From Acidovorax sp. T1 (lineage in GTDB: Bacteria > Pseudomonadota > Gammaproteobacteria > Burkholderiales > Burkholderiaceae_C), in the NCBI RefSeq assembly GCF_002176815.1, contig NZ_CP021648.1:2860001-2924000 (forward strand): a DNA stretch of 64,000 nt, in the 5' to 3' direction. Positions 51,254 to 61,512 of this stretch are shown piece by piece. The first letter of the stretch is position 1. Each line of letters starts with the position of its first letter. The notes under the pieces are model-generated. The model was not told the origin of the DNA. It did not search any database and saw only the letters and a list, made by a program, of their open reading frames with translations. The position numbers and the translations under genes were made by a program.

Positions 51254-52414
51254 TTACGAGGCCGGAAGTGCGGGCGCTTTAACGCCCGCGGTCTCTGCCG
51301 CCGCAACAGCCTCTGCCACGCACACCCGGTTGCGCCCCTCGGCCTTGGCCTGGTAGAGCGCGCGATCTGCCAGGTCGATCAGCGCGGCCGGCGATATTGC
51401 GGCGTTGTCCGCGCAAGCCACCCCCACCGACAGCGTGACCCCGATCGGCTGGCCATCGACCAGCCAGCGCCGTTCGGCCACCTGCTGGCGCAAGGCTTGC
51501 GCTCGGTCCATGGCAGTTTGCAGCCCCATGCCAGGCAGAACCAGCAGAAACTCCTCCCCGCCATAGCGGCAGCAGATGTCGCTCGGTCGCATGGACTGCA
51601 GCAACAGAACCGCGATCTGGCGCAGGACATCATCCCCGGCGGCATGGCCGTGGCGGTCGTTGATCTGCTTGAAGAGGTCCAGATCGATCAGCAGCAGGGC
51701 CAGCGTGGCGCCCTCGCCCACGCAGTCGTCAAGCTCCCGCTTCAGTGCCGTGTTCAGGTAGCGGCGGTTGTACAGGCCGGTCAGAGGGTCGCGGTGGGCC
51801 TGCTCGGTCAGCTGGGTCTGCAAGGACTGGACAGCCTGCAACTGGCTTTGCAGCGCCGTTTCGCTCTGGCGCAGTCTGGCCCGCGTGGTGGTGAGTGCGA
51901 CGGTGCGGGAATTGGCGTCGCGGGCAAACAAGACCAGGTAGGACGACAGGCACAGGATGCTCAAGGCGCTGACGCGCAGCGAGGTGTCGGGGGTAAAGCG
52001 CCACCCGTCCACCGCCACCACCAGCACCGCCCCCGCGGCTGCGCATGCCAGTGCCTGCAGCATCCCCTTGAGCGCCCGAAAAGCAGTCATATTGATGCAG
52101 CCGCAAATGACCAGGGCATAACAAATCCAGAGCGGAAACCCCAGCGCCGCAGACCACAGGCCGAAACAGAAGTTGTCGAGCAGCAGGTTCTGGATTTCCG
52201 CTGCCAGCGGATCCCTGGCATGGCGGGCCCGCAGGTACACGGCATGCGGATACACCAGAAACTGCAGCACCATGAGCCCCCATGCCCAGGGGCCATAACC
52301 ATGCTCAAGGAAATGGACCGAAAGGACGACCACAAAAATCAGCCAGGACACGCTGCGATTGCGGTGGTTCATACGGACCACCCAGTGGGTCGGCGCGGCA
52401 GGTACGGCGGTCAT
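51254..52414 (-). CDS. MASE2-GGDEF diguanylate cyclase
   Basis: 386 residues. N-terminal MASE2-type membrane sensor (about 20-165: RNRSVSWLIFVVVLSVHFLE; YALVICGCINMTAFRALKGM), a short coiled coil (QSQLQAVQSLQTQLTEQAHR, about 195-215) and a GGDEF domain (about 215-375) with DPLTGLYNRRYLNTAL, LLLIDLDLFKQINDRHGHA and the active GGEEF (in CRYGGEEFLL). An RxxD inhibitory site (RPSD) lies five residues before GGEEF, so product inhibition is expected. Makes cyclic di-GMP. Start 52414 gives MTAVPAAPTHWVVR. Confidence 0.93.
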   Translation of the reverse strand: MTAVPAAPTHWVVRMNHRNRSVSWLIFVVVLSVHFLEHGYGPWAWGLMVLQFLVYPHAVYLRARHARDPLAAEIQNLLLDNFCFGLWSAALGFPLWICYALVICGCINMTAFRALKGMLQALACAAAGAVLVVAVDGWRFTPDTSLRVSALSILCLSSYLVLFARDANSRTVALTTTRARLRQSETALQSQLQAVQSLQTQLTEQAHRDPLTGLYNRRYLNTALKRELDDCVGEGATLALLLIDLDLFKQINDRHGHAAGDDVLRQIAVLLLQSMRPSDICCRYGGEEFLLVLPGMGLQTAMDRAQALRQQVAERRWLVDGQPIGVTLSVGVACADNAAISPAALIDLADRALYQAKAEGRNRVCVAEAVAAAETAGVKAPALPAS

Positions 52415-52624
52415 GGAGGTGGTGCGACGATGGCGGGAGAATCGCCCGTAAATGGGTACAAGGAGAGCCGTCCCGCTGGCGATCACCTCACGGTCAGGGG
52501 CCGAGACTGTTTCGCACTGTAACAACAAATTGGCGGGTAGGCCCGCACCGCAGCGCCCGGTTTTTTGCCCATGCGTTGCCATAAAGCGACACCACGAACG
52601 GCCCAGCGCGCTACCTTGTCGCCC

Positions 52625-53251
52625 ATGCAAAAGCTCTGGGACATATCCCCTCCTGTCCACCCCGGCACACCGGTGTTTCCCGGCGACACGCCCTACCAGC
52701 AGCAGTGGAGCGCCACCATCGCACCCGGCTGCCCGGTGAACGTGAGCGCCATCACGCTGTCGCCCCATGTGGGCGCCCACGCAGATGCGCCGCTGCACTA
52801 CGACGAGCGCGGCGCCGCCATTGGCGAGGTGTCGCTCGACGCGTTTCTGGGCCCCTGCCGCGTGGTCCACGCCATGGGCTGCGGTCCGCTGATCGAGTGG
52901 CGGCACATTGCCCACGCGGTGGACGCCACCCTGCCCCAACGGGTGCTGGTGCGCACTTATGCCAGCGCGCCCGCGCAATGGGATGCCCAGCTCACCGCCT
53001 ACGCCCCCGCAACCATTGAGCGCCTGGCCGACCGGGGCGTGCTGCTGGTGGGCATCGACACCGCCAGCATCGACCCGGCCGACAGCAAGACGCTGGACAG
53101 CCACCAGGTCATCCGCCGCCGCAACCTGCGCGTGCTGGAGAACCTGGTGCTCGACGACGTGCCCGAGGGCGACTACGAACTCATCGCGCTGCCCCTGAAG
53201 CTGACCACCGCCGATGCGTCGCCGGTGCGCGCCGTGTTGCGCGCGTTGTGA
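52625..53251 (+). CDS. kynB: Kynurenine formamidase
   Basis: 208 residues. Hydrolyses N-formylkynurenine. Cyclase-family motif SPHVGAHADAPLHYDERGAA with the metal ligands, DTASIDPADSKTLDSHQVIR and the C-terminal PLKLTTADASPVRAVLRAL. Start 52625 gives MQKLWDISPPVHPG. Next comes kynU, with repeat copy 11 between them. Confidence 0.96.
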   Translation: MQKLWDISPPVHPGTPVFPGDTPYQQQWSATIAPGCPVNVSAITLSPHVGAHADAPLHYDERGAAIGEVSLDAFLGPCRVVHAMGCGPLIEWRHIAHAVDATLPQRVLVRTYASAPAQWDAQLTAYAPATIERLADRGVLLVGIDTASIDPADSKTLDSHQVIRRRNLRVLENLVLDDVPEGDYELIALPLKLTTADASPVRAVLRAL

Positions 53252-53265
53252 CGCACTGATTTCGA

Positions 53266-53316
53266 GCATTTTTGGCATCTAGCGCTTATCCCATAAGCGC
53301 TAGCAGCTATCAAAAC
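53266..53316. repeat. AGCGCTT-type intergenic palindrome, copy 11
   Basis: GCATTTTTGGCATCTAGCGC, TTATCCCATAAGCGCTAGCA and GCTATCAAAA. Perfect CTAGCGCTTAT / ATAAGCGCTAG arms. Lies between kynB and kynU and ends 24 bases before the kynU start. Confidence 0.92.
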
Positions 53317-53339
53317 AGAAGTAACCGACCTGGACCGCC

Positions 53340-54662
53340 ATGACCATCACCCACCAAGACTGCCACGCCCTCGACGCGCAAGACCCGCTGGCACCGCTGC
53401 GCGCGCACTTCACGCTGCCACCCGGCGTGATCTACCTCGATGGCAATTCGCTGGGCGTGTTGCCCAAGGCCACCGCCGCCCGCGTGGCCGACGTGGTGAC
53501 GCGCGAATGGGGCACCGACCTCATCCAATCGTGGAACACCGCGAGCTGGTTCGACCTGCCCCAGCGCCTGGGCAACCAACTGGCACCACTGATCGGCGCG
53601 GGCAAAGACGAAGTGGTCTGCACCGACAGCACCTCCATCAACCTCTACAAGGTGCTGAGCGCCGCGCTGAACATCGCCCGCGAAGACAGCCCCACGCGCA
53701 AGCGCATCGTGAGCGAGCGCAGCAACTTCCCCACCGACCTCTACATTGCCGAAGGCCTGTGCAAGGAACGCGGCCTGGAGCTGGTGCTGGTGGAGCCCGA
53801 AGACATTGCCGCAGCCCTCACCAGCGACGTGGCCGTGCTCATGCTCACGCATGTGAACTACCGCACCGGCGCCATGCACGACATGGCCGCCATCACCGCC
53901 GCCGCGCACGCCCAGGGCATTTTGTGCGTGTGGGACCTGGCGCACAGCGCGGGTGCGGTGCCGGTCGATCTGAACGGCGCGGGCGCGGATTTCTCGATTG
54001 GCTGCGGCTACAAGTATCTGAACGGTGGCCCCGGCGCCCCGGCCTTTGTGTGGGTGCATCCGCGCCATGCCAGCCGCCCGGATTTGAAGTTCATGCAGCC
54101 GCTGTCGGGCTGGTGGGGCCACGCCGCGCCGTTTGCCTTCACGCCCGACTACCAGCCCGCGCCGGGCATCACACGCTATCTGTGCGGCACGCAGCCCATC
54201 ATCAGCCTGTCGGCCCTGCAGTGTGGACTGGATGTGTTCACCGCCGCGCAAAGCCTGGGCGGCATGGCCGCGCTGCGAACCAAGTCGCTGGCGCTCACCG
54301 ACCTGTTCATCAAGCTGGTGGAAGAGCGCTGCGCGGGCCACGGCCTGGGCCTGGCCACTCCGCGCGACCACGCCCGGCGCGGCTCGCAGGTATGCCTTAC
54401 AAAAGACACCGGCGCCTATGCCATCGTGCAGGCGCTGATTGCGCGCGGCGTGATTGGCGACTACCGCGCCGGGTCCGGTGCGGCTTCCGGTTCAGGCAAA
54501 GGCAATGGCGACACGGTGCACAAGGACATCCTGCGCTTTGGCTTCACGCCGCTGTACATCGGCTTCGAAGACGTGTGGAATGCCGTGGAACACCTGCGCC
54601 AGGTGCTCGACACAGCCGAGTGGCAGCGCCCCGAATTCAACCAGCAACACGCAGTGACCTGA
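53340..54662 (+). CDS. kynU: Kynureninase
   Basis: 440 residues. PLP enzyme cleaving kynurenine to anthranilate and alanine. Seen: [68 protein letters not shown] [14 protein letters not shown], and PLP lysine in [21 protein letters not shown] Gly/Ser-rich stretch (residues about 378-394: [16 protein letters not shown]) precedes the final [13 protein letters not shown] block and may be an insertion. Operon kynB-kynU-kynA. Confidence 0.96.
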   Translation: MTITHQDCHALDAQDPLAPLRAHFTLPPGVIYLDGNSLGVLPKATAARVADVVTREWGTDLIQSWNTASWFDLPQRLGNQLAPLIGAGKDEVVCTDSTSINLYKVLSAALNIAREDSPTRKRIVSERSNFPTDLYIAEGLCKERGLELVLVEPEDIAAALTSDVAVLMLTHVNYRTGAMHDMAAITAAAHAQGILCVWDLAHSAGAVPVDLNGAGADFSIGCGYKYLNGGPGAPAFVWVHPRHASRPDLKFMQPLSGWWGHAAPFAFTPDYQPAPGITRYLCGTQPIISLSALQCGLDVFTAAQSLGGMAALRTKSLALTDLFIKLVEERCAGHGLGLATPRDHARRGSQVCLTKDTGAYAIVQALIARGVIGDYRAGSGAASGSGKGNGDTVHKDILRFGFTPLYIGFEDVWNAVEHLRQVLDTAEWQRPEFNQQHAVT

Positions 54663-54680
54663 CCGAGAAGGAACCCCGCC

Positions 54681-55568
54681 ATGTGCCCCTTTTCCCAAAA
54701 CCCTGCCAGCGAAACGCCCGCATCCGCATCTGCCCTGCCCGAATCCATCGTGCACGCCGAGCGCGCCCAGCTCGACTTCAGCCAGCGCATGAGCTACGGC
54801 GACTACCTGCAGCTCGACGCCGTGCTCACGGCGCAAAAGCCGCTGTCGCCCGCGCACGACGAAATGCTGTTCATCGTGCAGCACCAAACCAGCGAGCTGT
54901 GGATGAAGCTCATGCTGCACGAGCTGCGCGCGGCCACCGGCCACATCGCACGCGACGAGTTGCAGCCCGCGTTCAAGATGTTGGCGCGCGTCTCCAAGAT
55001 CATGGAACAGCTGGTGCACGCCTGGGACGTGCTGGCCACCATGACCCCGCCCGAATACAGCGCCATGCGGCCCTATCTGGGCAGCTCCAGCGGCTTTCAA
55101 AGCTACCAGTACCGCTGCATCGAGTTCGCCTTGGGCAACAAGAACCGCGCCATGCTGCAGCCCCATGCGCACCGCCCCGACCTGCTGGCCCAGGTGCAGG
55201 CCGCGTTCGAGGCGCCATCGCTGTACGACGAAGCCCTGCGCCTGCTGGCCCGGCGCGGCCTGGCGGTGCCCGCCAGCCACACCGACCGCGACTGGACCCT
55301 GCCCTACGCCGAGAGCGATGGGGTAGAGCGCGCTTGGCTCACCGTGTACCGCAACCCGCAGCAGCACTGGGACCTGTACCAGCTGGGCGAGGAACTCACT
55401 GACCTCGAAGACGCCTTTCGCCTCTGGCGCTTTCGCCATGTGACCACGGTGGAACGCATCATCGGCTTCAAGCGCGGCACGGGCGGCACCGGCGGCGTGA
55501 GCTACCTGCGCAAGATGTTGGATGTGGTGCTGTTCCCCGAGATCTGGAAGCTGCGCACCGATCTTTAA
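54681..55568 (+). CDS. kynA: Tryptophan 2,3-dioxygenase
   Basis: 295 residues. Haem enzyme converting tryptophan to N-formylkynurenine. Seen: [36 protein letters not shown] with the substrate-binding His region (about 62-81), [15 protein letters not shown] (about 131-145), the proximal haem region [20 protein letters not shown] (about 249-268). AGAAGGAA ribosome site upstream. 18 bases after kynU, so part of the kyn operon, whose products give anthranilate. Confidence 0.97.
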   Translation: MCPFSQNPASETPASASALPESIVHAERAQLDFSQRMSYGDYLQLDAVLTAQKPLSPAHDEMLFIVQHQTSELWMKLMLHELRAATGHIARDELQPAFKMLARVSKIMEQLVHAWDVLATMTPPEYSAMRPYLGSSSGFQSYQYRCIEFALGNKNRAMLQPHAHRPDLLAQVQAAFEAPSLYDEALRLLARRGLAVPASHTDRDWTLPYAESDGVERAWLTVYRNPQQHWDLYQLGEELTDLEDAFRLWRFRHVTTVERIIGFKRGTGGTGGVSYLRKMLDVVLFPEIWKLRTDL

Positions 55569-55570
55569 AA

Positions 55571-55627
55571 TTCAGGCCAAATTGGCCTCAAGCGCTTATG
55601 CAGCAAGCGCTTGAAGCTATCAAAAAC
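55571..55627. repeat. AGCGCTT-type intergenic palindrome, copy 12
   Basis: TTCAGGCCAAATTGGCCTCA, AGCGCTTATGCAGCAAGCGC and TTGAAGCTATCAAAAA. Nested palindromes: GGCCAAATTGGCC beside AAGCGCTT/AAGCGCTT arms. Between kynA and the MFS gene. Confidence 0.9.
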
Positions 55628-55741
55628 AGAGTTACACCACCGCGACAGCGCCCGCACGCGGCTGCGTGTAGGCTGCACACTGCACACAATGGCTGCCGTG
55701 CACCCGCGCAACCCACCCTGCTGAATCTCCCGCTTCATCCC

Positions 55742-57049
55742 GTGTCCTCTTCATCGCCCTCATCCGCATCCATCGCCGCCCAGCCCCACCCTGCGCCCCT
55801 GGGCCCCGTCCCGCCATCCCCGGGCACGCTGTGGTTCATGCTCCTGGCGCTGCTCTCGGCCTTTGCGCTGAGCCAGGCCTACCGCACCGTCACCGCCATC
55901 ATGGCCACGGGCCTGCAGGCTGACTTTGGCCTCTCGCCGGCGTCGCTGGGCGCGTTTGCCGGGTTGTTTGGCCTGTCGTTTGGTGTGACGCAGTTTTTCA
56001 TGGGCATTGGCATGGACCTGTATGGCCTGCGCCGCACCGTACTCAGCGCCTTTCCGCTGGCCATTGCCGGCGCCGCCGTGTCGGCCTGGGCGCCCAACTA
56101 TGGCTGGCTGATGTTCGGCCAGCTGCTCATTGGCGTGGGCTGCGCGCCGGCATTTTTGGCCTGCACGGTGTTCATTTCGCGGCATTTCCCCAGTTCGCGC
56201 TTTGCCTTCATGTCGGGCGTGGGCATGGGCGTGGGCGGGCTGGGCCTGCTGCTCACCGGCACGCCGCTGGCTTGGCTGGTGCAGCGCACAGGCTGGCGCA
56301 GCGGCTTTGTGCTGCTGGCGGGGCTGTCGGCGCTGGCCTGGCTCTTGATCTGGCGCTGCGTGCACGAGCCCGCGCTGCCCGGCCCGACGCCCGTGCGCGA
56401 GCGCTGGGGCACCGCCGTGCGCCGCTTTGGCGCGCTGTTCATGCTGCCGCACACGCTGGGCATTCTGCTGCTGGGCATGGTCGGCTACGCCTCGTTTCTG
56501 GCGCTGCGCGGCCTATGGATTGGGCCGATGCTGATCGACCGCTATGCATTCACGCTGGTCGAGAGCGGCAACATGGCCCTGGGCATGTCGCTGATTTCGC
56601 TGTTCACCCCCGCCTTTTTTGGCCGCATCGACCCCGGCCCGGCGCGCCGGCGCGCCTGGGTGGCCAACTTTTCGCTGCTGGTGGCCGCGCTCTACCTGAG
56701 CTTGGGGCTGGTGCACCACGCCATGCTGAACCTGGCGCTCGTGGTGTGCATTGCACTGGTGTCGGGCTATTCGGTGCTGCAGTATTCGGATGTGCGCTCG
56801 TCTTACGCGCCCGACCTGACCGGGCGCGCGCTGTCGGTGTTCACCATGGCCATGTTTCTGGGCGTGGGGCTGGTGCAATCGCTCACCGGCTGGGTCGCCA
56901 GCTGGGCGCAGGGCCAGGGGCTGGAACCCTACAGCGCGGTGATGGCCACGATTGCCGCGCTGCTGGCGCTGGGCTCCACCGCGTTCCGCTGGCTGCCGGC
57001 ATCGCCGCTGCTGCAGCAAGCCGGGGCGGTCGACAAAGAATCTGCATAA
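55742..57049 (+). CDS. MFS transporter
   Basis: 435 residues, twelve predicted membrane helices, e.g. WFMLLALLSAFALSQAYRTV, LGAFAGLFGLSFGVTQFFMG and GIGMDLYGLRRTVLSAFPLA (loop 2-3 of MFS). Branch and substrate not recognised; next to the kyn operon it could take tryptophan-related compounds, an inference only. Start set at the GTG 55742 (VSSSSPSSASIAA); the ATG at 55598 lies within repeat copy 12. Its stop overlaps the following repeat. Confidence 0.85.
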   Translation: MSSSSPSSASIAAQPHPAPLGPVPPSPGTLWFMLLALLSAFALSQAYRTVTAIMATGLQADFGLSPASLGAFAGLFGLSFGVTQFFMGIGMDLYGLRRTVLSAFPLAIAGAAVSAWAPNYGWLMFGQLLIGVGCAPAFLACTVFISRHFPSSRFAFMSGVGMGVGGLGLLLTGTPLAWLVQRTGWRSGFVLLAGLSALAWLLIWRCVHEPALPGPTPVRERWGTAVRRFGALFMLPHTLGILLLGMVGYASFLALRGLWIGPMLIDRYAFTLVESGNMALGMSLISLFTPAFFGRIDPGPARRRAWVANFSLLVAALYLSLGLVHHAMLNLALVVCIALVSGYSVLQYSDVRSSYAPDLTGRALSVFTMAMFLGVGLVQSLTGWVASWAQGQGLEPYSAVMATIAALLALGSTAFRWLPASPLLQQAGAVDKESA

Positions 57050-57106
57050 AAAAGCACTCAAGCGCTTATGAATAAAGCGCTGATAGCTATATTTTCAATA
57101 GCAATC
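57050..57106. repeat. AGCGCTT-type intergenic palindrome, copy 13
   Basis: AAAAGCACTCAAGCGCTTAT, GAATAAAGCGCTGATAGC and TATATTTTCAATAGCAATC. Lies between convergent genes and ends at the stop codon of the monooxygenase. Confidence 0.88.
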
Positions 57107-58313
57107 AGAGCGAACTGGCGCTGGAGCCGTCGCCCCGGTACAGCCAGGGCACGTCCAGCAGCCGCTCGCCCAGCAGGCGCAGCGACGCATCGCGCGCCCA
57201 GCGCACGGGGCCCGTGGCGTGAAAGATGCGGCCATTGCGGGTGGAGCGGGCCTGCACGCGCGCATTGCGCTGCCAGCGGTTGAGCGCATAGCGGGTCAGG
57301 CGCAGCGGCACCTCCAGGTCGTGCATGGCCAGCGCGCGCTGCAGCTCGGCGGCGTCTTCAATGGCCATGCCGGCGCCCTGCGCCAGATAAGGGCGCATGG
57401 GATGGGCGGCGTCGCCCAGCAAAGCCACCACGCCCCGCGCCATCTCGCCCGGCCCGCGCACGGGCGGGCGGTCGCACAGCGGCCACAGGCGCCAGCCAGC
57501 GCCCGCATCAACCACCCCGCGCACCACCTGCTGCAGCGCCGTGCAGGTGCCCGCCAGCGCGGCCTCCAGGTCGGCGCCATTGGCCGCGTGGTCCCAGTTT
57601 TCCAGGTCGTGCGGCGCGGGGCCCTGCACGATGACCACCAGGTTCTGCAACTCGCCCCGGCGCACGGGGTACTGCACCACATGCAGGCGCGGCCCCAGCC
57701 AGGCGGTGACGTCGCTGGTGCGCAGCGCCTTGGGCAGCGCATGTTGCGGCACCAGGGCGCGGTAGGCCAGGTGCCCGGTCACGCGCGGGCGCTGCTCGCC
57801 CAGCAGCTGCGTGCGGGTGCGGCTCCACAGGCCGTCGGCCCCCACCAGGGCATCGCCCTCCACCTCCTTGCCCCGGCTGGTGCGCACGGTCACCACGCCC
57901 TCGGCGTCGGTGAAGCGGTCGATCGCGTGGTCGAGATGAAATTGCGTGTCGGTGTATTTGCTGACGGCCGCCAGCAGCAGGCCATGCAGGTCGGCGCGGT
58001 GGACGGTGGCGTAGGCCGCGCCGTAGCGCTCTACCGCCGTGCTACCCAGCGGCATGGCCGCCAGCGCTTGGCCCGTGAGGGCGCTGCGCACCTGCAAACG
58101 CCCCGGAAATGCCGCCACATCCTGCAGCGGGCGCTGCAGGCCCCAGGCCTGCAGGCGGCGCACCACGTTGGGCCCCAGCTGCACGCCGGCGCCCACCTCG
58201 CTGAATGCGGCGGCACGCTCATACAAGCGCACCTCCCACCCGGCGCGCGAAGCCCCCAGGGCCGCAGCCAAACCGCCAATGCCGCCACCCGCGATTAACA
58301 CCTGTTTTCTCAT
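57105..58313 (-). CDS. FAD-dependent aromatic monooxygenase
   Basis: 402 residues. Class A flavoprotein: FAD motif VLIAGGGIGGLAAALGASRA (about 5-24), LVGADGLWSRTRTQLLGEQ (DG motif, about 156-174), and LLGDAAHPMRPYLAQGAGMA (GD motif, about 280-299). Resembles salicylate or 3-hydroxybenzoate hydroxylases. Beside kynU/kynA a kynurenine or anthranilate hydroxylase role is possible but not shown. Start 58313 gives MRKQVLIAGGG; converges with the MFS gene. Confidence 0.9.
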   Translation of the reverse strand: MRKQVLIAGGGIGGLAAALGASRAGWEVRLYERAAAFSEVGAGVQLGPNVVRRLQAWGLQRPLQDVAAFPGRLQVRSALTGQALAAMPLGSTAVERYGAAYATVHRADLHGLLLAAVSKYTDTQFHLDHAIDRFTDAEGVVTVRTSRGKEVEGDALVGADGLWSRTRTQLLGEQRPRVTGHLAYRALVPQHALPKALRTSDVTAWLGPRLHVVQYPVRRGELQNLVVIVQGPAPHDLENWDHAANGADLEAALAGTCTALQQVVRGVVDAGAGWRLWPLCDRPPVRGPGEMARGVVALLGDAAHPMRPYLAQGAGMAIEDAAELQRALAMHDLEVPLRLTRYALNRWQRNARVQARSTRNGRIFHATGPVRWARDASLRLLGERLLDVPWLYRGDGSSASSL

Positions 58314-58396
58314 GCCCGCATTGTGCCGCGCGCCGTCGGCGGGCAAGCGGGCGGGCAGGCGGGCGGGGCTTGCGCGTTCGAAAGACGCCCGGCCTC

Positions 58397-61327
58397 TCAG
58401 GCGCCCGTCAGCAGCTGCCGCAGCACGTACGGCAAGATGCCGCCCGCCTGGTAGTAGTCCACTTCGATCGGCGTGTCGATGCGCAGCGTGACCACCACTT
58501 CCTGGCGCGTGCCATCAGCGCGGTGAATGACCAGCGTGGCGTCGCTTTGCGGGGTGAGTGCGGTATCGGGCAGCACGTCGATGACCTCATTGCCCGTCAG
58601 GCCCAGCGACGCCCATGAATCACCCGCCTTGAATTGCAGCGGCAGCACGCCCATGCCCACCAGGTTGGAGCGGTGGATGCGCTCAAAACTGCGCGCCACC
58701 ACGGCCTTGATGCCCAGCAGCTGCGTGCCCTTGGCGGCCCAGTCGCGGCTGGAACCGGTGCCGTACTCCTCGCCGGCAAACACCACGGTGGGCGTCTTTT
58801 GCGCCATGTATTGCATGGCCGCGTCGAAGATGAACATCTTCTCGCCCTGCAACGGCCCCTCGTTCTGGAACACCGTGACACCGCCCTCTTCGCGCGAGCC
58901 GTCGGCCGTGGGCGCGATCATGAGGTTCTTGATGCGCACGTTGGCAAAGGTGCCGCGCATCATCACGTCGTGGTTGCCGCGGCGGGCGCCGTAGCTGTTG
59001 AAGTCGGCCTTTTGCACGCCGTGCTGCAGCAGCCATTGGCCGGCGGGCGAGCTTTCCTTGATGGAGCCGGCGGGCGAGATGTGGTCGGTAGTGATGGAGT
59101 CGCCAAACAGCGCCATGATGCGGGCACCCTGCACAGAAATCGGGTCATTTTGGCCTGTAGTGCCCGCCCCTTCTGCGCCGGCAGCTCCTTTTTCAAGAGC
59201 AAAATCGGCAAAGAATGGCGGCTCGGCGATGTAGGTGCTCGCGGGCCAGGTGTAGGTGTTTCCAGCCACGCCCTTGATTTTTTCCCACAGCTTGCCAGGC
59301 TCGGTCTTGACCTTGGCGTAGTTTTCGCGGAAGGCCTTGCCCTTCATGGCGAACTTCATGAGCGCGTAGATCTCGTCGCTGCTCGGCCAGATGTCGCCCA
59401 GGTAGATGTCCTTGCCGCCCTTGCCCTGGCCCACGGGCTCGGTCATCAGGTCCTTGAGCACCGTGCCGGCAATGGCATAGGCCACCACCAGCGGCGGGCT
59501 GGCCAGGAAGTTGGCCTTGAGGTTGGGGTGGATGCGCGCCTCGAAGTTGCGGTTGCCCGACAGCACGGCGGCGCACACCAGGTCGTTGCTGGTGATGGCC
59601 TCGTTGAGCTCGGGCGTCAGGTCGCCCGCGTTGCCAATGCAGGTGGTGCAGCCGTAGCCCGCCAGTGCAAAGCCAAGCTTTTCCAGATACGGCAACAGCC
59701 CGGCTTCGCGCAGGTATTCGGTGACGATGCGCGAGCCCGGCGCCAGCGAGGTCTTGATGTGCGGCTGCACCTTGAGCCCCGCCTTCACCGCCTTCTTGGC
59801 CAGCAGGCCAGCCGCCAGCAGCACGCTGGGGTTGCTGGTGTTGGTGCAGCTGGTGATGGCGGCGATCAGCACGTCGCCATTGCCGACTGTCAAGGCCTTG
59901 TCGGCATCGCCGGGCAGGTCGCACACCGAGACGGATGGGCTGTCATGCTGCGCCGTGGCCAGTGTCGGGCGGTTGCCCACCATTTCCACCACCGAGCGCG
60001 TGGCACCGGGTTGTGGCGCAGGCGCGTCCTCGGCCGGCCCCCCTTCGCCACAGCCGACCCGGTGGCGCTGCAGCAGGCGCTCGGCCGGCTGGTTGAAGCC
60101 GTTGTCGGCATTGGGCTTGCTGAACAGGTCGGCAAACTGGCCCGCCACCTTGCCCAGCTCAATGCGGTCTTGCGGGCGCTTGGGGCCGGCCAGGCTGGGG
60201 GTGACTTGCCCCAAGTCGAGCTTCACCACCTGCGAATAATCCACTTCGCCCGCCAGCGGCACGCCAAACAGACCCTGCGCCTTGAAATAGGCCTCGAAGG
60301 CTTCGATCTCGCCCTTGGTGCGGCCCGTGCCCTTGAAATATTCCATCGTCCGCTCATCCACGGGGAAGAAGCCCATGGTGGCGCCGTATTCGGGCGCCAT
60401 GTTGCCGATGGTGGCGCGGTCGGGCAGGGACAGCGTGCGCGTGCCCTCGCCAAAAAATTCGACGAACTTGCCCACCACCTTGTGCTGGCGCAGGATCTCG
60501 GTCACCGTGAGCACCAGGTCGGTGGCGGTGACGCCTTCGCGCAGCTGGCCGGTCAGCTCCATGCCCACCACATCGGGCGTGAGGAAGTACACCGGCTGGC
60601 CCAGCATGGCGGCCTCGGCCTCGATGCCGCCCACGCCCCAGCCCACCACGCCAATGCCGTTGATCATGGTGGTGTGGCTGTCGGTGCCGACCAGGGTGTC
60701 GGGGTAATACACACCATCGTTGCGCTTGTGCACGCCACGCGCGAGGTATTCGAGGTTGACCTGGTGCACGATGCCAAAGCCCGGCGGCACCACGCCAAAG
60801 GTGTCAAAGGCCTGCATGCCCCATTTCATGAATTCGTAGCGCTCGCGGTTGCGCTGGAATTCGAGCTTCATGTTCAGGTCGAGCGAGTTCTTCTGGCCAT
60901 AGTGATCGACCATGATGGAGTGGTCCACCACCAAGTCCACGGGCACCAGCGGTTCGATCTGCTTGGGGTTCTTGCCCAGCTTGGCGGCCACGCTGCGCAT
61001 GGCGGCCAGGTCGGCCAGCAGCGGCACGCCAGTAAAGTCTTGCAGCACCACGCGCGAGACGACAAACGGGATCTCGTCCTTGCGCGCAGCCTGGGGCGCC
61101 CAATTGGCGAGCTGCTGCACATGCTCGGCCGTGACCTTGCGTCCGTCGCAGTTGCGCAGCACCGATTCGAGCACGATCCGAATCGACACCGGCAGGCGGC
61201 TGATCTGCGGGAACTGCTTGGCCAGTGCGGGCAACGAATAAAACTGACCCGATTTGCCGGACGCGGTTTTGAAACGCTTGAGTGTGCTGGAAAAAGCGTG
61301 GCGGGCGGGCTTGGACGACGAGGCCAT
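58397..61327 (-). CDS. acnA: Aconitate hydratase with two inserted linkers
   Basis: 976 residues, longer than the 891-residue Escherichia coli AcnA. Interconverts citrate and isocitrate. Fe-S cysteines: [20 protein letters not shown] and [15 protein letters not shown]-terminal [20 protein letters not shown] and [20 protein letters not shown]. Two extra segments: about 418-465 ([10 protein letters not shown] through TAQHDSPSV) and about 711-727, the latter encoded by a decayed copy of the AGCGCTT repeat (59147-59196). GAGTTCTCC-type leader; start 61327 gives [13 protein letters not shown]. Downstream the monooxygenase is 83 bases away on the same strand. Confidence 0.95.
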   Translation of the reverse strand: MASSSKPARHAFSSTLKRFKTASGKSGQFYSLPALAKQFPQISRLPVSIRIVLESVLRNCDGRKVTAEHVQQLANWAPQAARKDEIPFVVSRVVLQDFTGVPLLADLAAMRSVAAKLGKNPKQIEPLVPVDLVVDHSIMVDHYGQKNSLDLNMKLEFQRNRERYEFMKWGMQAFDTFGVVPPGFGIVHQVNLEYLARGVHKRNDGVYYPDTLVGTDSHTTMINGIGVVGWGVGGIEAEAAMLGQPVYFLTPDVVGMELTGQLREGVTATDLVLTVTEILRQHKVVGKFVEFFGEGTRTLSLPDRATIGNMAPEYGATMGFFPVDERTMEYFKGTGRTKGEIEAFEAYFKAQGLFGVPLAGEVDYSQVVKLDLGQVTPSLAGPKRPQDRIELGKVAGQFADLFSKPNADNGFNQPAERLLQRHRVGCGEGGPAEDAPAPQPGATRSVVEMVGNRPTLATAQHDSPSVSVCDLPGDADKALTVGNGDVLIAAITSCTNTSNPSVLLAAGLLAKKAVKAGLKVQPHIKTSLAPGSRIVTEYLREAGLLPYLEKLGFALAGYGCTTCIGNAGDLTPELNEAITSNDLVCAAVLSGNRNFEARIHPNLKANFLASPPLVVAYAIAGTVLKDLMTEPVGQGKGGKDIYLGDIWPSSDEIYALMKFAMKGKAFRENYAKVKTEPGKLWEKIKGVAGNTYTWPASTYIAEPPFFADFALEKGAAGAEGAGTTGQNDPISVQGARIMALFGDSITTDHISPAGSIKESSPAGQWLLQHGVQKADFNSYGARRGNHDVMMRGTFANVRIKNLMIAPTADGSREEGGVTVFQNEGPLQGEKMFIFDAAMQYMAQKTPTVVFAGEEYGTGSSRDWAAKGTQLLGIKAVVARSFERIHRSNLVGMGVLPLQFKAGDSWASLGLTGNEVIDVLPDTALTPQSDATLVIHRADGTRQEVVVTLRIDTPIEVDYYQAGGILPYVLRQLLTGA
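59147..59196. repeat. Decayed AGCGCTT-family repeat copy inside acnA
   Basis: ATTTTGGCCTGTAGTGCCCG, CCCCTTCTGCGCCGGCAGCT, CCTTTTTCAA. Compared with copy 2 (ATTGGCCTCTAGC...AAGCGCCAGAAGCTATCAAA) the block order is kept: TTGGCCT-TAG-GC...GCGCC-GCAGCT, with substitutions. In acnA it is read on the minus strand as an Ala/Gly-rich linker. Confidence 0.6.
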
Positions 61328-61512
61328 GGGAGAACTCCTTGAAGAAACAACGGGTCTGTAACGGGGTCTATTCTGGCAGTCCCCTGCGGGCGCGCAATGG
61401 TGGGGCCATGCAAATGGGCGCGAAACAGGCCTTGCGCCCTGCATTCGGCACTTGCAGCAATGACCTGTCTTGGTTGCGTGCCGTGGGTGCCATGGGTATT
61501 GCAGGCATGCAG

